A DNA stretch of 8,847 nt. Source: CADEEN01 sp035716845 (GTDB lineage: Bacteria > Pseudomonadota > Gammaproteobacteria > Burkholderiales > Burkholderiaceae_C). How positions within the stretch are numbered: position 1 is the stretch's first letter; each line of letters begins with the position of its first letter. The translations under genes and the position numbers were made by a program. The DNA lies in the NCBI GenBank assembly GCA_035716845.1, contig DASTJE010000185.1, positions 1 to 8,847 on the forward strand, in the 5' to 3' direction. The notes beneath the pieces were generated by a model, which saw only the letters and a program-made list of their open reading frames with translations, was not told where the DNA came from and searched no databases. This document shows, in pieces, positions 1-6,065 of this stretch.

Positions 1-246
1 CGCATGGGCCTGCAGTGGCAGGTGATCGGGGCACGCTACACGGTGGCCGGTACGCGCATGCCCTCGCATGCGCTCGTCGACGCCACGCTGAACTGGGCGC
101 CGGCTGGCCGGCCTTGGACGCTGGCCGCCAGCATCTTCAACCTGTTCGACCGTGCCTGGGCCGACCCCGGCGGCGCCGAGCACGTGCAGGACACCCTGGC
201 GCGCGACGGGCGCATCGTCGAGCTGCGCGCGAGCCGGGCTTTTTGA
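1..246 (+). CDS. TonB-dependent outer-membrane receptor, C-terminal end (partial)
   Basis: This is the last 81 codons of a TonB-dependent receptor, truncated by the left edge of the window. Such proteins are 22-stranded outer-membrane barrels that import siderophores, cobalamin or other ligands using TonB energy. The visible part reads as alternating barrel strands. It contains the typical late-barrel motif S-I-F-N-L-F-D-R-A-W-A-D-P (codons about 47-59), which matches the 'N-L-F-D-x-x-Y-x-D-P' signature of the family's penultimate strands. The chain ends on a phenylalanine, the usual C-terminal aromatic recognised by the BAM assembly machinery. The plug domain, TonB box and signal peptide lie outside the window, so the ligand cannot be told. 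The family call is secure from the C-terminal signature; subfamily is unknown. The gene is followed by a 214-base stretch before the convergent minus-strand gene. Confidence 0.87.
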   Translation, partial: RMGLQWQVIGARYTVAGTRMPSHALVDATLNWAPAGRPWTLAASIFNLFDRAWADPGGAEHVQDTLARDGRIVELRASRAF

Positions 247-281
247 CCGTCCTCGCCGCCACGGACACGCAGCAGCTGCCC

Positions 282-494
282 ATGCGCACCTCCCACTGGG
301 CCGACCGGCTGCGGGCGTGCAAGGCCGCGCTGCGGCTGAGCGGAACAGTGAAAGGCCTGGCGGGCCGCATGGTCGTCGCGGCCCTCGGCGAGCGGGCTGC
401 CCAGGCGCAGTCGGCGGCGCCGTGCCGCCACGCGGAGGCGGCACGCTATCGCTTGTTCAGCTACGGCGACGCGATGCAGCTGGCGGGGGCCTGA
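282..494 (+). CDS. doubtful small ORF, 70 residues
   Basis: I do not recognise this ORF. It starts at ATG 282, 35 bases after the receptor stop, and ends at TGA 492-494. Its 3' end overlaps by 34 bases the end of the convergent membrane-protein gene. In its favour, third codon positions are nearly all G or C, as in the real genes here, and it fills the gap otherwise left downstream of the receptor. Against it, I see no clear Shine-Dalgarno sequence, no membrane segment and no family motif. The product would be Arg/Ala-rich with a tail containing R-L-F-S-Y-G-D-A-M-Q. It could be a small gene, the remnant of a longer one, or chance: long open frames are common in DNA this rich in G+C. The rest of the 247-460 gap shows nothing else I can name. 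Confidence 0.22.
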   Translation: MRTSHWADRLRACKAALRLSGTVKGLAGRMVVAALGERAAQAQSAAPCRHAEAARYRLFSYGDAMQLAGA

Positions 495-2437
495 GCGTCG
501 GCAGCGTCGACCGTGAGACGCGAGAAACGCCGCTTCGAACCCGGCGCATCGACGCTCATCAGCGCGGCGGCAAGCAGGCCCATGCCCACGGCCAGGCCCA
601 CCGATGGCATGGAAAGCCAAGCGACCGCCTGCACGGTGGCGCCGCGGACCATCGACAGCAGCACTCCCGCCAGTGCGCCGGCCACCGCCAGCCATTGGTA
701 GACGGGCAGGCCGTGCCAGCATGGCGTCTGGGGTTCGCCGCGGTACTGCTCCTCGGCGAAGCGTGCCAGCGATGACAGCACGAGGTACAGGCCGGCGATC
801 AGCGTCCAGTCGGCGCCCGTGCGCCACAGGCGCAGCAGGACGGCGGCGATGACCGCGTTGGCCATTACCGAGTACAGCGGCGTGGGATGGATGGGAACAC
901 CGCGCAAGCCGGCGAGCGCGACGACGCGCGAGCTCGGATGCACGATCCGCCACCCCGCCGCGCCCGTCACGGCGCGACCGTGGCAGCACCCTTGCACCAT
1001 GCAACGCAGGCGTCCGATGCCCTGCGCAAGCGGCGCTGCCGCGGCCAACGCTGCGACAAGCCTGCCGTCAGCGGCATTCATCGCCACCATGACGGACAAC
1101 GCGATCACGGCGCCACAGAGGAATCCGTAGTAGCCGAACGGCCGCGACAGCCGGCCGCCGCCTTCCACGAACTGGCCCCAGGCCGCCGCACCGGCGAAAC
1201 CGGCCACCAGGGTGATGGCGCACGGCGCGAGCGACGCGGGTCCGGCGAAGTACAGCGCCAGCAGTGTGCCCGCACTGGCAGACAGGGCAGACCACAGTGC
1301 GTGGTTGATGACACGCAGTGTGCCCACGCGCACGCAGGCCCACGAGTTGGCGATCCGTTCCCCGACTGCGACCGTGGCCTGCCACGCGGCCTGATGACGC
1401 CACGCCAGCAGGCCCAGCGCTGCCCCTGCTGCCACGTCGACAAGGGCGTGGGTGCCCGTCAGCACGCACGACGCGCCGATCGCCGCTGCGCACAGCCGCC
1501 AGGCAAGGCGCAAGCGCGGCCAGGTGGCCGCAAGGGCCTCGCAGGCAAGCACCGCCCACGCGACGTGAAACGAAGGGCATGCGAGCCAATCGGCATCGAG
1601 CGCACGGTTGGCATCGGCCAGCCAGCGACCGACCGGTGAGTACTCGCCCGGCAGGTACGCGGCCTTGCCGGGCACGACCAGCATGGCGAAGAATCCGAGC
1701 GCCGACATCCACCACGCCGCATGCACGAATCGCCGCAAGTCAGTGGACGTGGCAGCGGTCAGCGGCGCGATCGCGGCCATCGGATAGGCCGCCGAATACA
1801 GCCACAGCGCCCACTCCGGGCGCGGCACGTTCGTCTCCCAGGCCATGCGCCACTCGCTGGCGCCCAACGGGGCGGGCATGAAGGAGAACGTCGAATACAC
1901 GAGGACCCAGGGGGCCAGTGCCGCCATCGTGGCGCCTGCCCGAGACCGGCGGTTCGGCCGAACCGACCCAGGCAGCGGGGCCCCCACCCACGGTGCGCGT
2001 GAAGGCACACCGAAGCGAACACGTAGCTGAGGGCCTTCATGGCCGACGACCAGGGCCATCGCCGCCAGCGCTGCGCACGGCGTGACGATCCACAGCCCCG
2101 CTGGCGAATCGAGTGCCACCGCCAAGCCGGCGCATGCCATCACGAACGCGAGGTAGATCGGATGCTCCACGAGCGCGTAGACAGAGCCGCTTACCCTTCG
2201 CGGCGGCGGGTAGGCGTTCATCGGGAGGCCGCCACCGTCGACCCATAGCGCGCGCATGGCGACTGCCATCAGTGCCATGGCCACGCCGCAGGCGCCCACA
2301 CCTGTCCATGCCGGAAACGGTTGCGGCCACACCTGGGTGGCGGAGGAATCCAGTCGGTACGCCCACGCCGCAAGCAGGGCCGGCAGCGCAACGCAGAAGA
2401 GCGCACCGTAGGCGATCTTGCCGAGCCGGTCGGTCAT
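461..2437 (-). CDS. three-module membrane lipid-enzyme fusion (ICMT-like / PAP2 / Lgt-like), 658 aa
   Basis: This is a polytopic inner-membrane protein. Residues 1-150 resemble the isoprenylcysteine carboxyl methyltransferase/PEMT fold, with V-E-H-P-I-Y-L at 90-96 and G-H-E-G-P-x-L-x-x-x-F-G at 132-143. Residues about 170-350 are a PAP2 phosphatase domain of the Aur1-like type, with P-S-F-H-V-A-W at 288-294 and T-G-T-H-A-L-V-D at 327-334, so the catalytic histidines would be H291 and H330 with D334. Residues about 380-600 resemble prolipoprotein diacylglyceryl transferase: G-I-G-R at 473-476, G-C-C-H-G-R at 483-488, H-P-T-P-L-Y at 517-522 and R-F-A-E-E-Q-Y-R at 559-566. Usual Lgt is about 290 residues and stands alone. 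The His-Gly-Gly loop of true Lgt reads F-G-Y-Y-G-F-L here (434-440), so classical lipoprotein transfer is unproven. I chose ATG 2437 because it overlaps the upstream stop as ATGA and lies 8 bases from an AGGAGGTG ribosome site. A GTG at 2443 would sit only 4 bases from the AGGAGG core. Substrate is unknown; lipid or isoprenoid chemistry is inferred from the folds. Confidence 0.88.
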   Translation of the reverse strand: MTDRLGKIAYGALFCVALPALLAAWAYRLDSSATQVWPQPFPAWTGVGACGVAMALMAVAMRALWVDGGGLPMNAYPPPRRVSGSVYALVEHPIYLAFVMACAGLAVALDSPAGLWIVTPCAALAAMALVVGHEGPQLRVRFGVPSRAPWVGAPLPGSVRPNRRSRAGATMAALAPWVLVYSTFSFMPAPLGASEWRMAWETNVPRPEWALWLYSAAYPMAAIAPLTAATSTDLRRFVHAAWWMSALGFFAMLVVPGKAAYLPGEYSPVGRWLADANRALDADWLACPSFHVAWAVLACEALAATWPRLRLAWRLCAAAIGASCVLTGTHALVDVAAGAALGLLAWRHQAAWQATVAVGERIANSWACVRVGTLRVINHALWSALSASAGTLLALYFAGPASLAPCAITLVAGFAGAAAWGQFVEGGGRLSRPFGYYGFLCGAVIALSVMVAMNAADGRLVAALAAAAPLAQGIGRLRCMVQGCCHGRAVTGAAGWRIVHPSSRVVALAGLRGVPIHPTPLYSVMANAVIAAVLLRLWRTGADWTLIAGLYLVLSSLARFAEEQYRGEPQTPCWHGLPVYQWLAVAGALAGVLLSMVRGATVQAVAWLSMPSVGLAVGMGLLAAALMSVDAPGSKRRFSRLTVDAADAQAPASCIASP

Positions 2438-3192
2438 GACCACACCACCTCCTCGAACACCACGTACCCGCGGTCACACGCGCCGCCGTCGACGCGCAGT
2501 TCGCCTGGGGCATACCGCTTGCGTTCGACGCCGCTGAAGAACCGCACCGCCTCCAGGCCACGCGGCAGATGCAGCCCACGCAGCGAGCCTGCGCGCAATG
2601 TCTCGTCGACGATCACCCGCGGTTGCGACCACTGCAGAAGCACGCCCTCGCACTCGATCCGGTCCTGCGTGACGATCGACATCGGCAGCGCGCGACCGTC
2701 GAGGATCGCCAAGCGCAACGGATGGCGACCCTCCCACTCGATCCATGCCAGAGCGTGCGACTCGCCGCAGAACCTGCCCCAGCGCAGGCGCTGCAGACCA
2801 AGGCGCCACGGCGCGAAGTCGAGCGTGAGCCTCTCGGCATAGCCGCGCGCATCGCGCGACAGCCCGGCGCCGCTCACACGGCCGTTGAGCACGAGGGGGC
2901 TCCACGCCAGGGCGTGACGTCCGTGGCGCCACAGCGTCGCGGTCCGAGTCGCGCTCGGCTGCCACCGCCAGCCTGTGCCGCCCGCGGCCTGGTCGAGGGG
3001 CCACGCGAGCGTGCCGCCCGCGTCCAACGGCATTTCGAGCGTCGCGCCGCGCAGCGTGACATGCGACTCGCCCTCGGAGTCCAGATGCCGGGCGTAGGTC
3101 AGCAGCGTCGGCCCCAGGTGCAGGCGCGCACGGTACACCAGCGTGCATCGGCCGGCATCCACGACATCGGCGTACCACTTTTCGAGGAGCAT
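2434..3192 (-). CDS. CrtC/AttH lipocalin-like hypothetical protein, 252 aa
   Basis: Probably a soluble, beta-rich protein: I see no signal peptide or membrane segment. The N-terminus K-W-Y-A-D-V-V-D-A-G-R (5-15) and the central stretch G-Y-A-E-R-L, P-W-R-L and L-R-W-G-R-F (about 117-141) followed by A-W-I-E-W-E-G resemble uncharacterised proteins distantly similar to the CrtC (carotenoid 1,2-hydratase) and AttH lipocalin-like group. That is a fold-level resemblance only; no carotenoid genes are near, so hydratase activity is not claimed. I chose ATG 3192 because the K-W-Y opening follows at once. The longer frame up to 3303 adds an Arg-rich stretch over the tgt promoter region and looks untranslated. 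It is the first gene of a two-gene unit: its TGA overlaps the next ATG as ATGA, so it very likely works with the membrane fusion protein. It diverges from tgt across 113 bases. Confidence 0.78.
   Translation of the reverse strand: MLLEKWYADVVDAGRCTLVYRARLHLGPTLLTYARHLDSEGESHVTLRGATLEMPLDAGGTLAWPLDQAAGGTGWRWQPSATRTATLWRHGRHALAWSPLVLNGRVSGAGLSRDARGYAERLTLDFAPWRLGLQRLRWGRFCGESHALAWIEWEGRHPLRLAILDGRALPMSIVTQDRIECEGVLLQWSQPRVIVDETLRAGSLRGLHLPRGLEAVRFFSGVERKRYAPGELRVDGGACDRGYVVFEEVVWS
2446..2453 (-). promoter_or_regulatory. Strong ribosome binding site (AGGAGGTG) inside the upstream gene's end
   Basis: Read on the minus strand this is AGGAGGTG, a near-perfect match to the 16S rRNA 3' end. It lies within the last codons of the CrtC-like gene, 8 bases before ATG 2437. 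Together with the ATGA stop/start overlap it decides the start of the fusion gene and predicts translational coupling of the two. Confidence 0.75.
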
Positions 3193-3305
3193 CGCGGGTC
3201 TCGCAAACCACTGCCGGCATCTTCGGCCGGAACGACGGCAGCGTAAAGGCGGGCGTTGTTGCCGGTCCGATGCGTTGCCCCAGGCTGGCGCGAGAATGCG
3301 CATCG

Positions 3306-4439
3306 ATGCTGACTTTCGACCTCCTCAAGACCGAAGGCCACGCCCGACGCGGCCGCCTCGCGCTCAACCATGGCGTCGTCGAGACGCCGATCTTCATGCC
3401 GGTGGGCACCTACGGCACCGTCAAGGGCGTGCTGCCGCGCGACCTGGAGGCGATGGGCGCGCAGATCATCCTCGGCAACACCTTCCATCTCTGGCTGCGC
3501 CCGGGCCTGGACGTGCTGAAGACTTTCGGCGGCCTGCACCGCTTCGAGGGCTGGCAGCGCCCCATCCTCACCGACAGCGGCGGTTTCCAGGTCTGGAGCC
3601 TGGGCGAGATGCGCAAGATCAGCGAGGAGGGCGTGCGCTTCGCCTCGCCGGTCAACGGCGACCGGCTCTTCCTCACGCCCGAGACGAGCATGCAGATCCA
3701 GACGGTGTTGAACAGCGACATCGTCATGCAGTTCGACGAGTGCACGCCCTACGAGACCAAGGGCCGCGTGACGACGGAGAAGGAGGCGCGCGCCTCGATG
3801 GAGCTGTCGCTGCGCTGGGCGCGACGCTGCCAGGCCGAGTTCGCGCGCCTGGAGAACCCCAACGCGCTGTTCGGCATCGTGCAGGGCGGCATGTTCGAGC
3901 ACCTGCGCGAGGCCTCGCTCGAGGCGCTGGTGGCGATGGATCTGCCCGGCTACGCGGTGGGCGGGGTGAGCGTGGGCGAGCCCAAGGAGGACATGCGCCG
4001 CATCATGGCGCACACGCCGCACCGGTTGCCGGCCCACAAGCCGCGCTACCTGATGGGCGTGGGCACGCCGGAGGACCTGGTCGAGGGCGTGGCCTGCGGC
4101 ATCGACCTGTTCGACTGCGTGATGCCCACGCGCAATGCGCGCAACGGCCACCTCTTCACCCGCTTCGGCGACCTGAGGCTGCGCAACGCGCGCTACAAGA
4201 ACGACGAACGCCCGCTCGACGCCACCTGCGGCTGCCACACCTGCGCGAACTTCAGCCGCGCCTACCTGCACCACCTCGACCGCTGCGGCGAGATGCTGGG
4301 GCCGATGCTCACCTCGATCCACAACCTGCACTACTACCTGAACCTGATGCGCGAGGTGCGTGCCGCGCTCGACGCCGGCAGCTTCGAGGCCTTGCGCCGC
4401 CGCTTCGCGGACGAGCGCGCGCGCGGGGTCGACGGCTGA
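3306..4439 (+). CDS. tgt: tRNA-guanine(34) transglycosylase (queuine tRNA-ribosyltransferase)
   Basis: Tgt exchanges guanine at wobble position 34 of tRNAs with GUN anticodons for the queuosine precursor preQ1. The protein has 377 residues, against 375 in E. coli, and aligns over its whole length. D90 in T-D-S-G-G-F-Q (89-95) is the general base. D270 in F-D-C-V-M-P is the nucleophile, followed by the tRNA-recognition loop T-R-N-A-R at 275-279. The structural zinc site is C308, C310, C313 (C-G-C-H-T-C) and H339 in S-I-H-N. Each residue sits about six positions after its E. coli counterpart for the later motifs, as expected for a short insertion. ATG 3306 is chosen because M-L-T-F-D matches the family N-terminus; the frame extends upstream to 3270 without homology. 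queA, often adjacent, is not next to it here, so queuosine genes are dispersed. The gene appears complete and active. Confidence 0.98.
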   Translation: MLTFDLLKTEGHARRGRLALNHGVVETPIFMPVGTYGTVKGVLPRDLEAMGAQIILGNTFHLWLRPGLDVLKTFGGLHRFEGWQRPILTDSGGFQVWSLGEMRKISEEGVRFASPVNGDRLFLTPETSMQIQTVLNSDIVMQFDECTPYETKGRVTTEKEARASMELSLRWARRCQAEFARLENPNALFGIVQGGMFEHLREASLEALVAMDLPGYAVGGVSVGEPKEDMRRIMAHTPHRLPAHKPRYLMGVGTPEDLVEGVACGIDLFDCVMPTRNARNGHLFTRFGDLRLRNARYKNDERPLDATCGCHTCANFSRAYLHHLDRCGEMLGPMLTSIHNLHYYLNLMREVRAALDAGSFEALRRRFADERARGVDG

Positions 4440-4457
4440 GCGCGGGCGCCGCCGCGC
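4440..4457. terminator. GC stem-loop in the 19-base gap between convergent tgt and protease genes
   Basis: GCGCGG (4440-4445) pairs with CCGCGC (4452-4457) around a six-base loop and fills almost the whole gap between the two stop codons. No T-run follows on either strand, so it is not a classical intrinsic terminator. A bidirectional role in ending both transcripts is inferred from position only. Confidence 0.3.
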
Positions 4458-4458
4458 C

Positions 4459-5139
4459 TCACCAGAACTGCCAGTTCCCGGTCGCGACGACCCAGGCGCC
4501 GAGCGCCGCGTTGGTCACGGCGTGCGCGATCACCGGCATCCAGAGCTTGCCGCTGCGCACGTACAGCAGCGCATAGGCCAGGCCGGCGATCGCCGCGGCC
4601 AGCCACAGCGTGTGGGCCAGCACGAAGACGAAGGTCGACAGCACGATGGCCTTGACGCCCACCTGGCGCGGGTCCACGCCCTGGAACACCGGCGCCTGCA
4701 GCCAGCGCATCAGGAACGAGCGCCAGAACAGCTCCTCCACCACCGGCACCAGCAGCGCGGCGCCGGCCAGACGCACCGCCACCAGCGGCCATTGCAGCGC
4801 GCCGTCCGCACCGACGGGCACGAACTCGGCGCTCGGCACGCCGATGCGCATCCACGGCGCGTCGAGCCGGATCCACAGCGCGAACACGGCGAGTCCGACC
4901 GCCACGGCGAGCAGCAGCTCGCGCGCCTCGGGCAGGGTCTGGCGCGCCAGTTCGCCGTACTCGCGCCAGAACCACACGAGCAGGGCGCCCACCAGCAGCA
5001 GCTTGGCGCCATAGAGCGTGCGCGGGTCGACGCCCCAGCTGCCGTCGGCCGGCGCGGCGCCGCGCAGCGCCAGCAGCGCCATGAAGACGGCGAACGGAGC
5101 GACGCGGACCCACGCATCGCGCGACAAGGACATGACCAC
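4459..5139 (-). CDS. CPBP (Rce1-type) glutamic intramembrane protease, PEP-CTERM-associated CAAX-protease-related family
   Basis: A 226-residue inner-membrane protein with about six or seven hydrophobic segments. It carries the three CPBP/Abi motifs: E-E-x-x-x-R at 135-140 (E135, E136, R140), F-x-x-x-H at 172-176 (H176) and H-x-x-x-N at 206-210, the catalytic glutamate/histidine set of Rce1-like proteases. The wording around them, F-W-R-S-F-L-M-R-W-L (138-147), A-H-T-L-W-L and the C-terminal G-N-W-Q-F-W, is that of the small family usually named 'CAAX prenyl protease-related'. From memory, that family occurs in genomes with exosortase/PEP-CTERM surface-protein sorting. GTG 5139 has an AGGAAGGG site six bases upstream; ATG 5133 is an alternative two codons in, with a 12-base spacer. 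No exosortase lies in the window, so its substrate and link to sorting are inferred. It converges on tgt and diverges from the XRE regulator. Confidence 0.94.
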   Translation of the reverse strand: MVMSLSRDAWVRVAPFAVFMALLALRGAAPADGSWGVDPRTLYGAKLLLVGALLVWFWREYGELARQTLPEARELLLAVAVGLAVFALWIRLDAPWMRIGVPSAEFVPVGADGALQWPLVAVRLAGAALLVPVVEELFWRSFLMRWLQAPVFQGVDPRQVGVKAIVLSTFVFVLAHTLWLAAAIAGLAYALLYVRSGKLWMPVIAHAVTNAALGAWVVATGNWQFW

Positions 5140-5192
5140 CGTGGACCCTTCCTGCTGCAGACCCGGCGCGCAGTATCCCGGCTCGGGGCGGC

Positions 5193-5206
5193 TTGAGTCA
5201 CGTCAA
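5193..5206. promoter_or_regulatory. FNR/CRP-type dyad TTGA-N6-TCAA in the divergent promoter region
   Basis: TTGAGTCACGTCAA is a dyad with the TTGA/TCAA half-sites of FNR/Anr/Dnr-family boxes (consensus TTGAT-N4-ATCAA). It is centred near 5199.5, about 60 bases from the protease start and 85 from the regulator start. On the minus strand GATACT (5178-5173) could be a -10 element. On the plus strand TAGAGT (5248-5253) is a possible -10, which would put the box near -60. Oxygen- or NO-responsive control of either gene is inferred. The pattern is short, so chance is possible. Confidence 0.4.
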
Positions 5207-5243
5207 ACAAGGGATCGACCCCCGTGCCGTGGGGGCACCGGGC

Positions 5244-5255
5244 GCACTAGAGTGC
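5244..5255. promoter_or_regulatory. small dyad GCACT-AG-AGTGC upstream of the XRE regulator
   Basis: A five-base inverted repeat with a two-base centre lies 30 bases before the regulator ATG. It is flanked by a direct repeat of CCGTGGGGGC at 5227-5236 and 5267-5276 (40-base period). Its position over the likely promoter would suit an autoregulatory operator, but no binding site is known for this regulator family, so this is inference. Confidence 0.28.
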
Positions 5256-5284
5256 CGGCGAATCCACCGTGGGGGCCGTCTGCG

Positions 5285-6028
5285 ATGTCGTCGACCAAGG
5301 ATCTGATCGCCGCGCTGAAGGCCGAGCTCAAGGCCGCGCATGTCACCTACGCCGAGCTGGCATCGCACCTGGGGCTGGCGGAGTCGAGCGTCAAGCGCAT
5401 GTTCTCGCATGCCGACATGCCGCTGTCGCGCATCGACGAAGTGCTGCGCGTGCTGAAGATGGACTTCGCCGAGCTGGCGCGGCGCGTGGCCGACGCGCAG
5501 CCGCTGCGCAGCGAGCTGACGCTCGAGCAGGAGCTGGCGGTGGTGGGCGACCCCAAGCTGCTGCTGTTCGCCATCTGCTGCCTGTCGCAGTGGACCTGCG
5601 AGCAGATCGTCGCCACCTACACCTACACCGACGCCGAGGCGGTGGCCTACCTGGCCAAGCTCGATCGCCTGGGCATCATCGAGCTGCGGCCGATGAACCG
5701 CTACCGCCTGCTGCTGTCCAAGACCTTTCGCTGGCGACCGCACGGCCCGGTGATGAGCTACTTCCGCGAGCACGTGGTCAACGACTACTACGACAGCGGG
5801 TTCGACGGCGAGGGCGAGCTGCTGATGCTGGTGCACGGGCAGATCGGGCGCAGCCTGGCGATGGCCTTCAACGAACGCCTGGCACGCGTGGCGCAGGACT
5901 TCGCGCAGCAGCACCTGGCCGACCAGAAGCTGCCGCCGGACCAGCGGCGCCCCTACACGCTGCTGATCGGCATGCGTTCGTGGCTGTTCGAGGCCTTTCG
6001 CCACCTCAAGCGCGTGCCCGCCGGCTGA
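5285..6028 (+). CDS. XRE-family helix-turn-helix transcriptional regulator with C-terminal domain
   Basis: A 247-residue cytoplasmic protein. Residues about 8-66 form a Cro/C1-type helix-turn-helix, with T-Y-A-E-L-A-S-H-L-G (21-30) as first helix and turn and L-A-E-S-S-V-K-R-M-F (31-40) as recognition helix, then I-D-E-V-L-R-V-L. Residues about 88-150 look like a winged helix (L-L-L-F-A-I-C-C-L, then a helix and L-G-I-I-E-L-R-P as wing). Residues 150-247 are mostly helical and may serve dimerisation or sensing. No ligand-binding motif is recognised. ATG 5285 is chosen because homology-like sequence begins there; the frame stays open to 5018 but runs antisense through the protease start. The methyltransferase follows 37 bases downstream and is probably cotranscribed. 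Targets are unknown; autoregulation through the upstream dyad is only a guess. Confidence 0.92.
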   Translation: MSSTKDLIAALKAELKAAHVTYAELASHLGLAESSVKRMFSHADMPLSRIDEVLRVLKMDFAELARRVADAQPLRSELTLEQELAVVGDPKLLLFAICCLSQWTCEQIVATYTYTDAEAVAYLAKLDRLGIIELRPMNRYRLLLSKTFRWRPHGPVMSYFREHVVNDYYDSGFDGEGELLMLVHGQIGRSLAMAFNERLARVAQDFAQQHLADQKLPPDQRRPYTLLIGMRSWLFEAFRHLKRVPAG

Positions 6029-6065
6029 TGCGAGACTCACCGGACACCCGGCCTGCCTTGCTGCC

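Noticed and set aside
225..246. G+C stretch followed by TTTTT at the receptor stop, like an intrinsic terminator
   Set aside because: No convincing inverted repeat precedes the T-run, and the bases are the receptor's last codons.
36..1004. Minus-strand open frame of 322 codons over the receptor end and the fusion gene's C-terminal part
   Set aside because: Arg/Ala-rich out-of-frame translation sharing DNA with the clearly motif-bearing 461-2437 gene and the receptor; no domain signature.
3256..3285. Possible -35/-10 pair (TTGTTG followed by a weak -10) for tgt
   Set aside because: No acceptable -10 hexamer at the right spacing; the match is at chance level.
3099..4331. Minus-strand open frame of 410 codons antisense to tgt
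   Set aside because: His/Ala/Val-rich shadow of a perfectly conserved tgt; G+C-rich DNA gives long antisense frames.
3143..4576. Plus-strand open frame of 477 codons in another frame of tgt
   Set aside because: Arg/Pro-rich shadow frame with no family motifs; tgt occupies the region.
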